This document shows, piece after piece, positions 36,692-44,909 of a DNA stretch of 64,000 bases. The translations under genes were made by a program, and so were the position numbers. This DNA comes from Anaerolineae bacterium (GTDB taxonomy: Bacteria > Chloroflexota > Anaerolineae > Caldilineales > Caldilineaceae), in the NCBI GenBank assembly GCA_030432295.1, contig JAUIHI010000027.1, positions 1 to 64,000 of the forward strand, read 5' to 3'. Under the pieces are notes generated by a model. That model did not search any database. It was not told where the DNA came from and saw only the letters and a list, made by a program, of their open reading frames with translations. Position 1 is the first letter of the stretch; the number at the start of each line of letters is the position of its first letter.

Positions 36692-37718
36692 AGCAGGCAT
36701 TGCCGGCGCGTCCGGCTACACAGGCTACGAATTGCTCAAACTGATCCACCGCCATCCCCAATTGGAGGTGGGCTGGTTGACCAGCGAGAGCAGCGCGGGC
36801 GGCGTTTTCAGCGATCTCTACCCGGTGGACTGGGACTACCCGCTGATTTCACTGGAAGATGCCCTGGCCCGGGTGAATGAGGTGGATGTGGTCTTCCTCT
36901 GCCTGCCCCACGCGGCGTCGATGGAGGCAGTCAAATCCTTCTACGACACGGGCATTCTTGCCATCGACCTCAGCGCCGACTTCCGCCTGGCCGATCCGGC
37001 TGTCTACACCCGCTGGTATGGGCTGGAGCACACGGCCCAGGAGCTTTTGCAGGTGGCCCGCTACGGTCTCTGCGAACTCTACCGGGAGAATATCCGGGGC
37101 GGACAACTGATCGCTGTGCCCGGCTGCTACCCGACGAGCGTCAATTTGGGGCTGTATCCTCTGGCAAAAGCTGGCTGGCTGGGGGAGCGGGTGATTGTGG
37201 ATTCCAAAAGCGGTGTTTCCGGTGCGGGCCGCAAACCGAAGCTGAACTATCACTTCACCGAAGCCAATGAAAATATCACCCCCTACAGTGTAGGCTATCG
37301 CCACCGCCACGTGGCCGAGATGGAGCAGGTGCTCAACAACGTCAACGGCAAGCAGCACAACACCCGCTTCACTTTTACGCCCCATCTGCTTCCGGTGAAT
37401 CGGGGCATTCTCAGTACAATATATGTGGACGTGCCCGCGGGTGTCACCGAGGCAGAGATTCGGGGACTCTACGCCGAAAGTTACGACGGCGAACCCTTTA
37501 TCCATCTGATTCCAGCGGGGCAGCAGGCCAGCCTTTCCCATACGGTCAATACCAACCGCTGCGCCATCGCTATCACGCCTGTAGACCCGTCCCAGCCCAA
37601 CGGCACGGAGTATATCGTCACGGCCAGCCTGGACAATCTGATCAAAGGGGCCAGTGGCCAGGCGTTGCAGAATTTCAATATCATCAAAGGTCTGGACGAG
37701 ACCGCCGGACTGCTATAG
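36684..37718 (+). CDS. argC: N-acetyl-gamma-glutamyl-phosphate reductase
   Basis: A 344-residue NADPH-dependent enzyme, third step of arginine biosynthesis. The NAD(P)-binding N-terminus is AGIASGASGYTGYELL-like (AGIAGASGYTGYELLKLIHRH), the catalytic cysteine is in VPGCYPTSVNLGLYPLAK, and HRHVAEM with the later LPVNRGILSTIYVDV are family signatures. It reduces N-acetylglutamyl phosphate to the semialdehyde in the cytoplasm. ATG 36684 lies inside the end of the PaiB-like gene (8-bp overlap) after an AGGAGGC site. Followed by the rRNA methylase, argB, argD, an ArgA-like GNAT and carA on the same strand. Confidence 0.97.
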   Translation: MYKAGIAGASGYTGYELLKLIHRHPQLEVGWLTSESSAGGVFSDLYPVDWDYPLISLEDALARVNEVDVVFLCLPHAASMEAVKSFYDTGILAIDLSADFRLADPAVYTRWYGLEHTAQELLQVARYGLCELYRENIRGGQLIAVPGCYPTSVNLGLYPLAKAGWLGERVIVDSKSGVSGAGRKPKLNYHFTEANENITPYSVGYRHRHVAEMEQVLNNVNGKQHNTRFTFTPHLLPVNRGILSTIYVDVPAGVTEAEIRGLYAESYDGEPFIHLIPAGQQASLSHTVNTNRCAIAITPVDPSQPNGTEYIVTASLDNLIKGASGQALQNFNIIKGLDETAGLL

Positions 37719-37723
37719 GAATG

Positions 37724-37765
37724 GGACACGGATTTTCACGGATGAACACAGATTGACACAGATAT
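37724..37765. repeat. ACACGGAT/ACACAGAT-unit repeat at a gene start
   Basis: Imperfect 10-bp units (GACACGGATT, TTCACGGATG, AACACAGATT, GACACAGATA) occupy the gap after argC and run into the 5' end of the methyltransferase frame. It is the direct-repeat half of the family seen inverted at 50437-50535. Confidence 0.75.
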
Positions 37766-38505
37766 TTCTGGAGGGTCAGGTTTCGGTGGCTGCGGCGTTA
37801 CAGTCGCCCTATCGGGACGTGCAGGTGGTCTATGTGCGGGCAGACCGGAATGATCGTGCACTGCGCTGGCTGGAACACCGGGCGCGGGAAGCCGCTGTTC
37901 CCATCGAGCGCAAGTCGGGTGAAGAGATCGACGCCCTGGCTGAAGGTGACAGCCACGGCGGGGTGGTGGCGCTGGTGGGCGAGCGGCGCACAGTTGAGAT
38001 GTCCGATCTGCTGCCTACTGATCGACCGGCCTTTGTGGTGATGCTGGACGGGATTGAAGACCCTTTCAACTTTGGGCAAGCCGTACGCTCGCTCTATGCC
38101 TGTGGTGCGGATGGCCTGGTGCTGCGTCCCCGCAACTGGCTGAGTGCGGCGGCGACGGTGGCCCGCTCCTCGGCTGGTGCGTCGGAACTGATCCCCACCG
38201 CGATTGCGGAGAGCGCGGAGGAGGCTGCCACCTTTTTTCAGCGCAAAGGGCTGACGGTTGCCTGCGCCGCAGAGGAAGAATCGGTGTCAATCGATCGGGC
38301 TGACCTGACCCGCCCTCTCTTTTTGCTCATCGGCGGGGAAAAACGGGGCATCACCCGCTCCTTTTTGCGCCAGACAGACTTGCGCCTGGAAATCCCCTAT
38401 GCCCGGGCGTTTCGTCAATCTCTGGGCGTGACCGCAGCAGCGGCGATTTTGGGCTACGAAGTGATGCGGCAGCGGGGGCAAGGCGATGAAGAGATGACAA
38501 GATGA
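37753..38505 (+). CDS. SpoU/TrmH-family RNA 2'-O-ribose methyltransferase
   Basis: About 250 residues with the TrmH/RlmB layout: an N-terminal substrate-binding L7Ae-like domain (EGQVSVAAALQS ... VVYVRADRNDRALRWL ... SHGGVVALVGERR) and a C-terminal SPOUT knot domain with MLDGIEDPFNFGQAVRSLYACGADG, SAAATVARSSAGASE and LLIGGEKRGITRSFL, SLGVTAAAAILGYEV. It methylates 23S rRNA or tRNA using SAM. The start is unclear: TTG 37753 lies in a repeat, and GTG 37786, ten bases after GGAGGG, would drop the EGQ motif. The repeat may have replaced the original start. Same strand as the arg genes. Confidence 0.85.
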   Translation: MTQIFLEGQVSVAAALQSPYRDVQVVYVRADRNDRALRWLEHRAREAAVPIERKSGEEIDALAEGDSHGGVVALVGERRTVEMSDLLPTDRPAFVVMLDGIEDPFNFGQAVRSLYACGADGLVLRPRNWLSAAATVARSSAGASELIPTAIAESAEEAATFFQRKGLTVACAAEEESVSIDRADLTRPLFLLIGGEKRGITRSFLRQTDLRLEIPYARAFRQSLGVTAAAAILGYEVMRQRGQGDEEMTR

Positions 38506-38607
38506 CAAAAGAAAAGGACGATGCGTGCTCGCCACTTGCAACCAGTGCTCACCGGTTCGCTTTCTGCGTGTAACTGTCCATTTTCGTAGATGAAGGAATG
38601 ATTTTAG

Positions 38608-39432
38608 ATGACTGAACAGCAGAATACTCAAACATTTGAAATACCAGCCGTCGCCGACGACCGCTACGTCGTCGTGCTGAAAATCGGCGGCAACGAACTA
38701 GACGACGAAGCCTTTTTGTATGGGCTGGCGAAGGCTGTGCAATCCCTCAAAGAGGGGGGCAAGCAGCCGGTGATTGTCCACGGCGGCGGCAAGGCCATCG
38801 CCGAAATGCAGGCCAAATTGGGGCTAAAAACTGAATTCCTCGACGGTCTGCGTATCACCAGCGACGCGGATGTGGATGTGGTGGAGATGATTTTGAGCGG
38901 GCTGATGAACAAACGCATCGTGCGCGCGCTCATCAACCAGGACATCCAGGCCGCGGGTATCAGCGGTGTGGACAACGGAACCGTCTACGTGGAAAAGATG
39001 TGGCATCCCGCCGGTGATCTGGGCCGGGTAGGCGAAGTCCAGGATGTGGACCTGCGTCTGATCAAAGCCCTCTTCGCCGCCGACATTGTACCGGTGATCA
39101 GCCCGGTCAGCTTTGGGGCATTCGATGCCAAGAGCTACAACGTCAACGCCGATCACGTGGCCGCTGCGGTGGCGGCCAAACTGGGCGCAATCCGCCTCGT
39201 CTTTGTGAGCAACGTGCCCGGCGTCCTCATCGCCGACCGGGTGATTCGGGCCGTCACCGCGGATCAGGCCGAGGCGTGGATCGCCGACGGCAATATCTTC
39301 GGCGGGATGGTTCCCAAAGTCAGGAGTGCCATTGAAGCGGTCAGGAATGGCGTGGCCCAGGCGGTGATTACAAACATTGCCGGGGTGCAGGAGGAGAGCG
39401 GGACTGGAATTATTGGGGGGAAGGGTTTTTGA
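38608..39432 (+). CDS. argB: Acetylglutamate kinase
   Basis: A 274-residue amino-acid-kinase-family enzyme, second step of arginine biosynthesis, phosphorylating N-acetylglutamate. VVVLKIGGNELDD and PVIVHGGGKAIAEMQAKLGL form the nucleotide/substrate loops; FLDGLRITSDADVDVVEMILSG binds acetylglutamate; YNVNADHVAAAVAAKLGA and GGMVPKVRSAIEAV complete the pattern. The N-terminal 18 residues are polar and variable, so this resembles the arginine-sensitive hexameric type only if that extension forms the extra helix; that cannot be judged here. It follows the rRNA methylase by about 100 bp. Confidence 0.96.
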   Translation: MTEQQNTQTFEIPAVADDRYVVVLKIGGNELDDEAFLYGLAKAVQSLKEGGKQPVIVHGGGKAIAEMQAKLGLKTEFLDGLRITSDADVDVVEMILSGLMNKRIVRALINQDIQAAGISGVDNGTVYVEKMWHPAGDLGRVGEVQDVDLRLIKALFAADIVPVISPVSFGAFDAKSYNVNADHVAAAVAAKLGAIRLVFVSNVPGVLIADRVIRAVTADQAEAWIADGNIFGGMVPKVRSAIEAVRNGVAQAVITNIAGVQEESGTGIIGGKGF

Positions 39433-39516
39433 GTGGATGATTAGCTAATTGGGCGACTTGCACACAAGCGAATTACCCAATCAACCAATCACCGAATCAA
39501 CCACAAAGGAGAAGAG
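39433..39516. repeat. AACCAATCA-type octamer element
   Basis: ACCCAATC, AACCAATC, ACCGAATC and AACCACAA form four imperfect 8-bp units (39475-39506) before the argD ribosome-binding site. TAGCTAATTGGGCGACTTG at 39442-39460 is a partly inverted left arm. This is the same design as other families but more decayed. Confidence 0.55.
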
Positions 39517-39520
39517 ATAC

Positions 39521-40708
39521 GTGAACACCCAAGAAGTCATCCAAAACGAAGAAAATTACGTCCTCGGCGTCTACAGCCGCCCGCCTTTTGTGCTGGAGCG
39601 GGGCCAGGGCAGCACAGTCTACGACAGCGAAGGCAAGGCCTATCTGGACTGTGTGGCAGGCATTGCGGTCAATGTGCTGGGCTACAGCGACCCCGGCGTC
39701 AACCAGGCCATCGCCGAAGCCGCCGAAACGGGAATGCTGCACGTGAGCAATCTTTACCACACGGAACCCCACGCCCGTCTGGCAAAGCAGCTCTGCGAGA
39801 CCAGCTTTGCCGATAAAGTGCATTTCAGCCTGACCGGGGCCGACGCCAACGAAGGCGCTTTCAAATTTGCTCGGCGTTATGCCCGGGAGCAGGGCCACGA
39901 GGACAAGTACGAAATCCTCGCCTTCTCCAACGCTTTTCACGGGCGGCTCTTTGGCACACTGGCCGCCACGCCCCGGGAAAAATACCAGCAGCCCTTCCAG
40001 CCGTTGATGCCCGGCGTACACTTCGCCGAATTCAACAATCTGGCCAGCGCCCAGGCAGCGATGAGCGACAAAGTCTGTGCGATTATCGTTGAGCCCATCC
40101 AGGGCGAAGGAGGCATCTACCCGGCTACTCAGGAATTCTTGCAGGGCTTGCGCGATCTCGCCGATAAGTACGACGCCCTTCTCATCTTCGATGAAGTGCA
40201 GTGCGGGCTGGGGCGAGCGGGCACACTCTGGGGCTATCAGGGCTACGGCGTGGAGCCGGACGTCCTGACGGTTGCCAAGCCCCTGGCCGCGGGTCTGCCC
40301 ATCGGCGCGATTCTCATGCGCCAGAAGGTGGCCGACGCTATGCACAAGGGCGACCACGCCAGCACCTTTGCCGGCAACCCCTTCACCACCCACGTGGCAA
40401 ACTATGTAGTGGAGCGGGTCTCCCAGCCCGATTTCCTGGCCGATGTGCGGGAAAAGGGCGAGTATCTGATGGAACTGCTGGCCGAACTCAACAGCCCCCA
40501 CGTCGTGGAAATCCGGGGCAAAGGGCTGATTGTCGGCGTGGAACTGGACATCGAAGCTGGACCAATTGTCAACAACGGCTACGAGCGAGGCCTTCTGCTC
40601 GTCAGCGCCGGGCCAAATGTCGTGCGCTTTGTGCCGCCGTTGACAATCACAAAGAACGAACTGGCGACCGCAGTCGGTCTCCTCGGCGAGATTCTGCAGG
40701 AAATGTAA
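39521..40708 (+). CDS. argD: Acetylornithine aminotransferase
   Basis: A 395-residue class-III PLP transaminase converting N-acetylglutamate semialdehyde to N-acetylornithine. Marks: RGQGSTVYDSEGKAYLDCVAG, FSLTGADANEGAFKFARRYA, AFSNAFHGRLFGTL, VEPIQGEGGIYPA, IFDEVQCGLGRAGTLWGYQ, and the PLP lysine in VLTVAKPLAAGLPIGA. GTG 39521 has AAAGGAGAAGAG upstream and gives the expected N-terminus; the frame is open further upstream through a repeat. The role in arginine rather than lysine synthesis is inferred from its neighbours. Confidence 0.96.
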   Translation: MNTQEVIQNEENYVLGVYSRPPFVLERGQGSTVYDSEGKAYLDCVAGIAVNVLGYSDPGVNQAIAEAAETGMLHVSNLYHTEPHARLAKQLCETSFADKVHFSLTGADANEGAFKFARRYAREQGHEDKYEILAFSNAFHGRLFGTLAATPREKYQQPFQPLMPGVHFAEFNNLASAQAAMSDKVCAIIVEPIQGEGGIYPATQEFLQGLRDLADKYDALLIFDEVQCGLGRAGTLWGYQGYGVEPDVLTVAKPLAAGLPIGAILMRQKVADAMHKGDHASTFAGNPFTTHVANYVVERVSQPDFLADVREKGEYLMELLAELNSPHVVEIRGKGLIVGVELDIEAGPIVNNGYERGLLLVSAGPNVVRFVPPLTITKNELATAVGLLGEILQEM

Positions 40709-40726
40709 CATTTGTGTTGGGTCTTT

Positions 40727-40777
40727 AACCACAAAGGCACAAAGAAAGATGTGTTCTGCCTTTGTGCCTTTGTGGTT
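40727..40777. repeat. Perfect CACAAAGGCACAAAG hairpin
   Basis: AACCACAAAGGCACAAAG (40727-40744) is exactly mirrored at 40760-40777. It lies between argD and the ArgA-like gene, 19 bp after the argD stop, with the next ribosome-binding site only about 10 bp beyond. Same family as 6968-7050. Confidence 0.94.
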
Positions 40778-40804
40778 GTTCCGACTTTAGGAGAAAAACC
40801 GACA

Positions 40805-41404
40805 ATGGCTGTCGCGATTCGTCAGGGCCAACCGGGGGATATTCCGGAATTAGTAGAGATGATCAATGGCTTTGCGGGCCGCAATCTGATGTTGCCCCGC
40901 ACGCCGGAAGCTGTGATGAAGACCCTGCCCGACTGGCTGGTGGCGGTGGAGCGGGAGACAGACGGCACGGAAAGCTTGCTGGGCTGCGGTTCGCTCGTCG
41001 CCCTCACCCCGGAACTGGCCGAAGTGCGCTCGCTGGCCGTCCACGAGCGGGGACAGGGCAAGGGTGTGGGCAGTACGGTCGTGGAAAATCTGGTGGCCCT
41101 GGCCAAGGCTCGTGAGTTCAGCCAGGTCTGCGCACTGACCCTGCGCGAGGAGTTCTTCCAGCGCCTCGGCTTTGAAATCGTAGACCGCTGGAGCATCAGC
41201 CCGAAGCTCTGGCAGGAGTGCATCTACTGCCCCAAATTCCACCGCTGTGACGAAGTGGCAGTGGTGAAATATCTGACCGTCCGCCGCCCGGAAGAGGCCG
41301 GCCCGGGTAAGCACGTCGCAGCCAATCCCCTGCTCAAATGGCAGGCCTGGCAGCCGCTGAAGCTGGCCTATTCCTATAAACCGATCCATCTGCACGAGGA
41401 ATAG
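40805..41404 (+). CDS. Short GNAT-type N-acetylglutamate synthase (ArgA-like)
   Basis: A 199-residue acetyltransferase of the GNAT fold with the acetyl-CoA loop SLAVHERGQGKGVGSTVVENL. The C-terminal block LREEFFQRLGFEIVDRWSISPKLWQECIYCPKFHRCDEVAVVKYL matches the short stand-alone N-acetylglutamate synthases used for arginine biosynthesis in many bacteria. Its place after argC-argB-argD and before carA, and the absence of argJ in the cluster, support a role making N-acetylglutamate from acetyl-CoA and glutamate. Start ATG 40805 follows AGGAGAAAAA. Confidence 0.88.
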   Translation: MAVAIRQGQPGDIPELVEMINGFAGRNLMLPRTPEAVMKTLPDWLVAVERETDGTESLLGCGSLVALTPELAEVRSLAVHERGQGKGVGSTVVENLVALAKAREFSQVCALTLREEFFQRLGFEIVDRWSISPKLWQECIYCPKFHRCDEVAVVKYLTVRRPEEAGPGKHVAANPLLKWQAWQPLKLAYSYKPIHLHEE

Positions 41405-41480
41405 TCATCAGTCATCAGTAATCAGTCATCAGTTGGTGTGCGTAAAGCCACTGATGACTAATTACTGATGACTGATGACT
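41403..41480. repeat. Inverted AGTCATC-heptamer element
   Basis: Four AGTCATC-type 7-bp units (41403-41434) are mirrored by four units on the right (41448-41480), with a 13-base centre. It starts inside the stop region of the ArgA-like gene and fills most of the spacer to carA. The two arms are nearly perfect inverse complements apart from one inserted base-pair region. Confidence 0.93.
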
Positions 41481-41508
41481 GTTCACTCCCACTGTACGGA
41501 GTCTTTGA

Positions 41509-42678
41509 GTGAACGCAATACTGGCACTGGCCAATGGCCGCGTCTTTCATGGAACCGCCTTTGGCGCGGCCACAACTGTCGTCGGCGAAGTCGTCTTCAA
41601 TACCAGCCTCACCGGCTATCAGGAGGTCATCACCGACCCCTCCTACCGGGGGCAGATGGTCTGTATGACCGTCTCTCACGTGGGCAATACGGGCATCAAC
41701 CGGGAGGATGTGGAGAGCGACCGCCCCCAGATCACTGCTTTTGTCGTGCGGGAGATCAGCCCGGTTGTCTCCAACTGGCGGGCCAACGAAAGTCTGCACA
41801 GCTATCTCAAGCGGCACGACATTCCGGGCATCAGCGAAGTGGATACCCGCGCCCTCACCCGCCTGCTGCGGGACGAAGGCGTGCTCCACGGCGCGCTCTG
41901 CACCGACGGCAGCAAAGACGCGGACGAACTCATCGCGCTGGCCCGGTCCTGGGAAGGGCTGGACGGGCGGGATTTGGTCAAGGAAGTCACCTGCCGGGAG
42001 ACCTACGCCTGGACCGACGGCACAAAAGTCGAGTGGACGCCGGTCGCTTCCGGCCCGGACACCCGCAGCCAGGCCACAGCCACCACTGCCGAGCGCCATT
42101 TTCCGCTGGTCGTTGCCTACGACTTTGGAATTAAGCAGAATATCCTGCGCCGCTTGACCAGCCACAACCTGCGGGTAGTCGTCGTCCCTGCCGACACCCC
42201 CGCCGCGGATGTGCTGGCTATGCAGCCCGACGGCATCTTCCTCAGCAATGGCCCCGGTGACCCGGCGGGCCTGCCCTACGCGTCGGAAGCCGTGGCCCAA
42301 CTGCTGGAAGCGGGCATCCCCACCTTTGGCATCTGCCTGGGCCATCAGATCATCGGGCGTGCCCTGGGCGGGGATACTTATAAGCTCAAATTCGGCCATC
42401 ACGGCGGCAACCAACCGGTCTCTGATGTGGACAGTACAAATGTGCAGATCACCGCACAGAACCACAACTACGCGGTGGACGACGCTACCCTGCCCGCCCA
42501 CGTGGAAATTACCCATCGCAACCTCAACGACGGCACGGTCGAAGGCATGCGCCTGACTGATCGCCCTGTCTTTTGTGTGCAATACCACCCGGAAGCCAGC
42601 CCTGGACCCCACGACGCTGACTTGCTTTTCGCAAAATTTGCACAGATGATACACGAGAATGTGAAACGTGATGCGTGA
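41509..42678 (+). CDS. carA: Carbamoyl-phosphate synthase small subunit
   Basis: A 389-residue glutamine amidotransferase subunit that supplies ammonia to CarB for carbamoyl phosphate, feeding arginine and pyrimidine synthesis. The N-terminal domain has [20 protein letters not shown]; the class-I amidotransferase domain carries [28 protein letters not shown] (nucleophile Cys) and [19 protein letters not shown] (His-Glu). GTG 41509 follows ACGGAGTC. CarB is not in the window. It ends the plus-strand arginine set and borders the candidate replication origin. Confidence 0.96.
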   Translation: MNAILALANGRVFHGTAFGAATTVVGEVVFNTSLTGYQEVITDPSYRGQMVCMTVSHVGNTGINREDVESDRPQITAFVVREISPVVSNWRANESLHSYLKRHDIPGISEVDTRALTRLLRDEGVLHGALCTDGSKDADELIALARSWEGLDGRDLVKEVTCRETYAWTDGTKVEWTPVASGPDTRSQATATTAERHFPLVVAYDFGIKQNILRRLTSHNLRVVVVPADTPAADVLAMQPDGIFLSNGPGDPAGLPYASEAVAQLLEAGIPTFGICLGHQIIGRALGGDTYKLKFGHHGGNQPVSDVDSTNVQITAQNHNYAVDDATLPAHVEITHRNLNDGTVEGMRLTDRPVFCVQYHPEASPGPHDADLLFAKFAQMIHENVKRDA

Positions 42679-42909
42679 AGTTGTGGATAAATTGGTGGAT
42701 AAGTGGCTCTTTGTGTGGATAAATGAATGTGCTTTGTCTTGAGTTTCGGTTCAGGATTGTAAAATTTTTTTGGTGGTTGTGGGATATTCCTGTAGTGAAT
42801 GTAACAAGAATGCCGAATTTGTGCATTTGTATTGTGTGATAGTGTATTTATTGCAGTAAATTTGTGTGAATTGAAAGTGTATTTTTGTGTTTATTTTGTG
42901 TGTAAAAAT
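42679..42909. other. oriC: Candidate replication origin (DnaA boxes plus AT-rich GT tract)
   Basis: Three DnaA boxes in the same orientation lie within 41 bp: TGTGGATAA at 42682-42690, GGTGGATAA at 42694-42702 and TGTGGATAA at 42714-42722. They are followed by about 150 bp that is strongly AT-rich and strand-asymmetric (T/G-rich, many TTTGTGTG-like words), a plausible unwinding element. No gene lies here. gyrB, rpoD and parS lie within 14 kb. dnaA and dnaN are not adjacent, so this remains a candidate. Confidence 0.65.
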
Positions 42910-42929
42910 GCAACCCGTGGAAAAGCTCT

Positions 42930-43706
42930 GTGTCGACTCCCACAATTCGCACAATTGAAGAAGCTTCCCTCAATGCTTGGCCCGCCCGCCAGCAGTTGGT
43001 GGACGACGGCTGGCTGATCCGCTTCAACGACGGCTACACCCGGCGCTCCAATTCGGTCAACCCCATTTATACATCGGAAATTGGGGATGCTCCGCTGGAA
43101 GGTCGGCTGGAAAAGTGGGAGCGCTTCTACTGGGAAAAGGGCCGCCCTTGCATCGTCAAAATTACACCGCTGGTGCAGCCGTCCCATCTGGACGCAGTGC
43201 TGGACGAGCGGGGCTATCGCTACGAAGCTCCGACAGGTGTGCGTATCCGCAGCCTAGCCGAGCCACTCGCCCCGCCGGATGCTATCCCCGACGGCCACGC
43301 GGTCGTCGAATCCGCGTGCTCTGACGCCTGGCTGGAAAGCTACACCACTTTCAGCGCTACGCCACCGGCAACCCTCGCGCCCATGCGCGCGATTCTGGAC
43401 AACATCGCGCCTGCCTGCTGCTATGTGACCCAATCGGTGGGCGGTGTGCCCGTCGCCAGCGGTCTGGGCGTGCTGGAAGGCCCGCTCTTCGGTCTCTACG
43501 ATATTGTGACCAGCCCCGCCCAGCGGGGCAAAGGCTACGGCGTCCATCTGCTCCACAGTCTGTTGGCCTGGGCACGGGAAAATGGCGCATCCCACGCCTA
43601 TCTGGCCGTGATGGATGATAACGCCCCGGCCCGGCGGCTCTATGACAAGTGGGGCTTTGTGGAGGTGTATAAGTACTGGTATCGGGTGAAAGAAAGTGAA
43701 AAATGA
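42930..43706 (+). CDS. GNAT-family N-acetyltransferase (two-domain)
   Basis: A 258-residue protein whose C-terminal half is a GNAT domain: ...LYDIVTSPAQRGKGYGVHLLHSLLAWARENG (acetyl-CoA loop R-G-x-G-x-G) and DNAPARRLYDKWGFVEVYKYWYRV. The N-terminal half (ASLNAWPARQQLVDDGWLIRFNDGYTRRSNSVNP) matches the companion domain found in a group of proteins annotated as putative GNAT acetyltransferases. Substrate unknown. GTG 42930 is the start, with GGAAAAG upstream. Its ATG-A overlap with the homoserine dehydrogenase gene (4 bp) indicates translational coupling. First gene right of the candidate origin. Confidence 0.88.
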   Translation: MSTPTIRTIEEASLNAWPARQQLVDDGWLIRFNDGYTRRSNSVNPIYTSEIGDAPLEGRLEKWERFYWEKGRPCIVKITPLVQPSHLDAVLDERGYRYEAPTGVRIRSLAEPLAPPDAIPDGHAVVESACSDAWLESYTTFSATPPATLAPMRAILDNIAPACCYVTQSVGGVPVASGLGVLEGPLFGLYDIVTSPAQRGKGYGVHLLHSLLAWARENGASHAYLAVMDDNAPARRLYDKWGFVEVYKYWYRVKESEK

Positions 43707-44737
43707 CCAAAACCATCAACCTCGCCCTCTCCGGCCTGGGCAATGTGGGACGCAACTTTCTGCGCATTATCGAGACGAAATCCGAGCGCCTAGCCGCGGA
43801 CTACGGCCTGGCTCTGCGCGTCGTCGCGGTGGCGGATAGCAGTGGCTGCGCGGTGAATCCCGACGGCTTCGATCCCCATGCCCTGCGTCTGCACAAAGAG
43901 GCGGGGGGACAGGTGGCCGATCTGCCCGAATACAAACCGGGATACACATTGGCCGACTTCCTGGCCCTGCCCGGCTTCTGCGATTTTCTGCTAGAAGCCT
44001 CGCCGGTCAACCTGAGCGACGGTGAACCGGGGCTGGGGTATGTCCGGGCCGCGCTGGGCGCGGGTATCTCCTGTGTGCTGGCCAACAAAGGACCGCTGGT
44101 GCTGGCCTTCCACGAACTGCACCGGCTGGCCGCGGCGACCGGCGCGGAGCTGGCCTTCTCCGCTACGGTCTGCGGCGCGCTGCCGGTGGTGAACATTGGC
44201 CGTCGGGACCTGATCGCCGCGGACATCTCCCTGCTGCGGGGCATCTTCAACAGCACCAGCAACTTCATTCTGGACGAGATGGCGGGCGGGCGTTCCTATG
44301 CTGACGCCCTGGCCGAGGCCCAGCGCCGGGGCATCGCCGAGACTGACCCATCGCTGGATGTGGAAGGCTGGGATACGGCCAACAAACTGACGATTCTCGC
44401 CAACAGCTTTCTGGGGGTAGAGGTGACGCTGGCCGATGTGGCCGTGCAGGGGATTACGGACATCAATGCCGAGCAATTGGCCGAGCAGCGGGCGAGGGGC
44501 AATGTCATCAAATTGGTGGCCGAGGCGAAGCAGGTCGGGGATGGCTACCAACTCTCCGTTGCGCCGGTGGCTCTGCCCGCCGACGATTTTCTGGCCGGGT
44601 GCGGCGGCTGGGAAATGGGTGTGGAAATCCACAGCGATCTGTATGGGAAAATGTTCCACAAAATTTGGGAAAGGGAACCCTTGCCCACTGCGGCCGCAAT
44701 GCTGCGGGATGTAGTCAATCTGCTGGCAGGAAGCTAA
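43703..44737 (+). CDS. hom: Homoserine dehydrogenase
   Basis: A 344-residue NAD(P)H-dependent enzyme reducing aspartate semialdehyde to homoserine (threonine/methionine/isoleucine pathway). NLALSGLGNVGRNFLRII is the dinucleotide loop; CVLANKGPLVLAFHEL and SATVCGALPVVNI lead to the catalytic domain with GIFNSTSNFILDEMAGG, AQRRGIAETDPSLDVEGWDTANKL. No C-terminal ACT domain is present, so it should be feedback-insensitive or regulated otherwise. It overlaps the preceding GNAT gene by 4 bp. No thrB/thrC neighbours. Confidence 0.94.
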   Translation: MTKTINLALSGLGNVGRNFLRIIETKSERLAADYGLALRVVAVADSSGCAVNPDGFDPHALRLHKEAGGQVADLPEYKPGYTLADFLALPGFCDFLLEASPVNLSDGEPGLGYVRAALGAGISCVLANKGPLVLAFHELHRLAAATGAELAFSATVCGALPVVNIGRRDLIAADISLLRGIFNSTSNFILDEMAGGRSYADALAEAQRRGIAETDPSLDVEGWDTANKLTILANSFLGVEVTLADVAVQGITDINAEQLAEQRARGNVIKLVAEAKQVGDGYQLSVAPVALPADDFLAGCGGWEMGVEIHSDLYGKMFHKIWEREPLPTAAAMLRDVVNLLAGS

Positions 44738-44909
44738 GGAGACGAATTTTCACAGGTTGAACCCCTGGAAATGTGTATCCTTTTTGAGGATAGGTTAATG
44801 TGAACGGTTATCTTCCTGTGCGAGGGTGTGATGGAACTTTTGTGTTCATTTTCACGTCGCAATAGGTGTAGTGTCTATTCTTTATCGTTCTCATTCGGCA
44901 GGTGACCCT

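Noticed and set aside
42751-42954. 67-residue minus-strand frame in the AT-rich tract
   Set aside because: It has no ribosome-binding site, Asn/Tyr/Ile-rich composition from AT content, and lies in the candidate origin.
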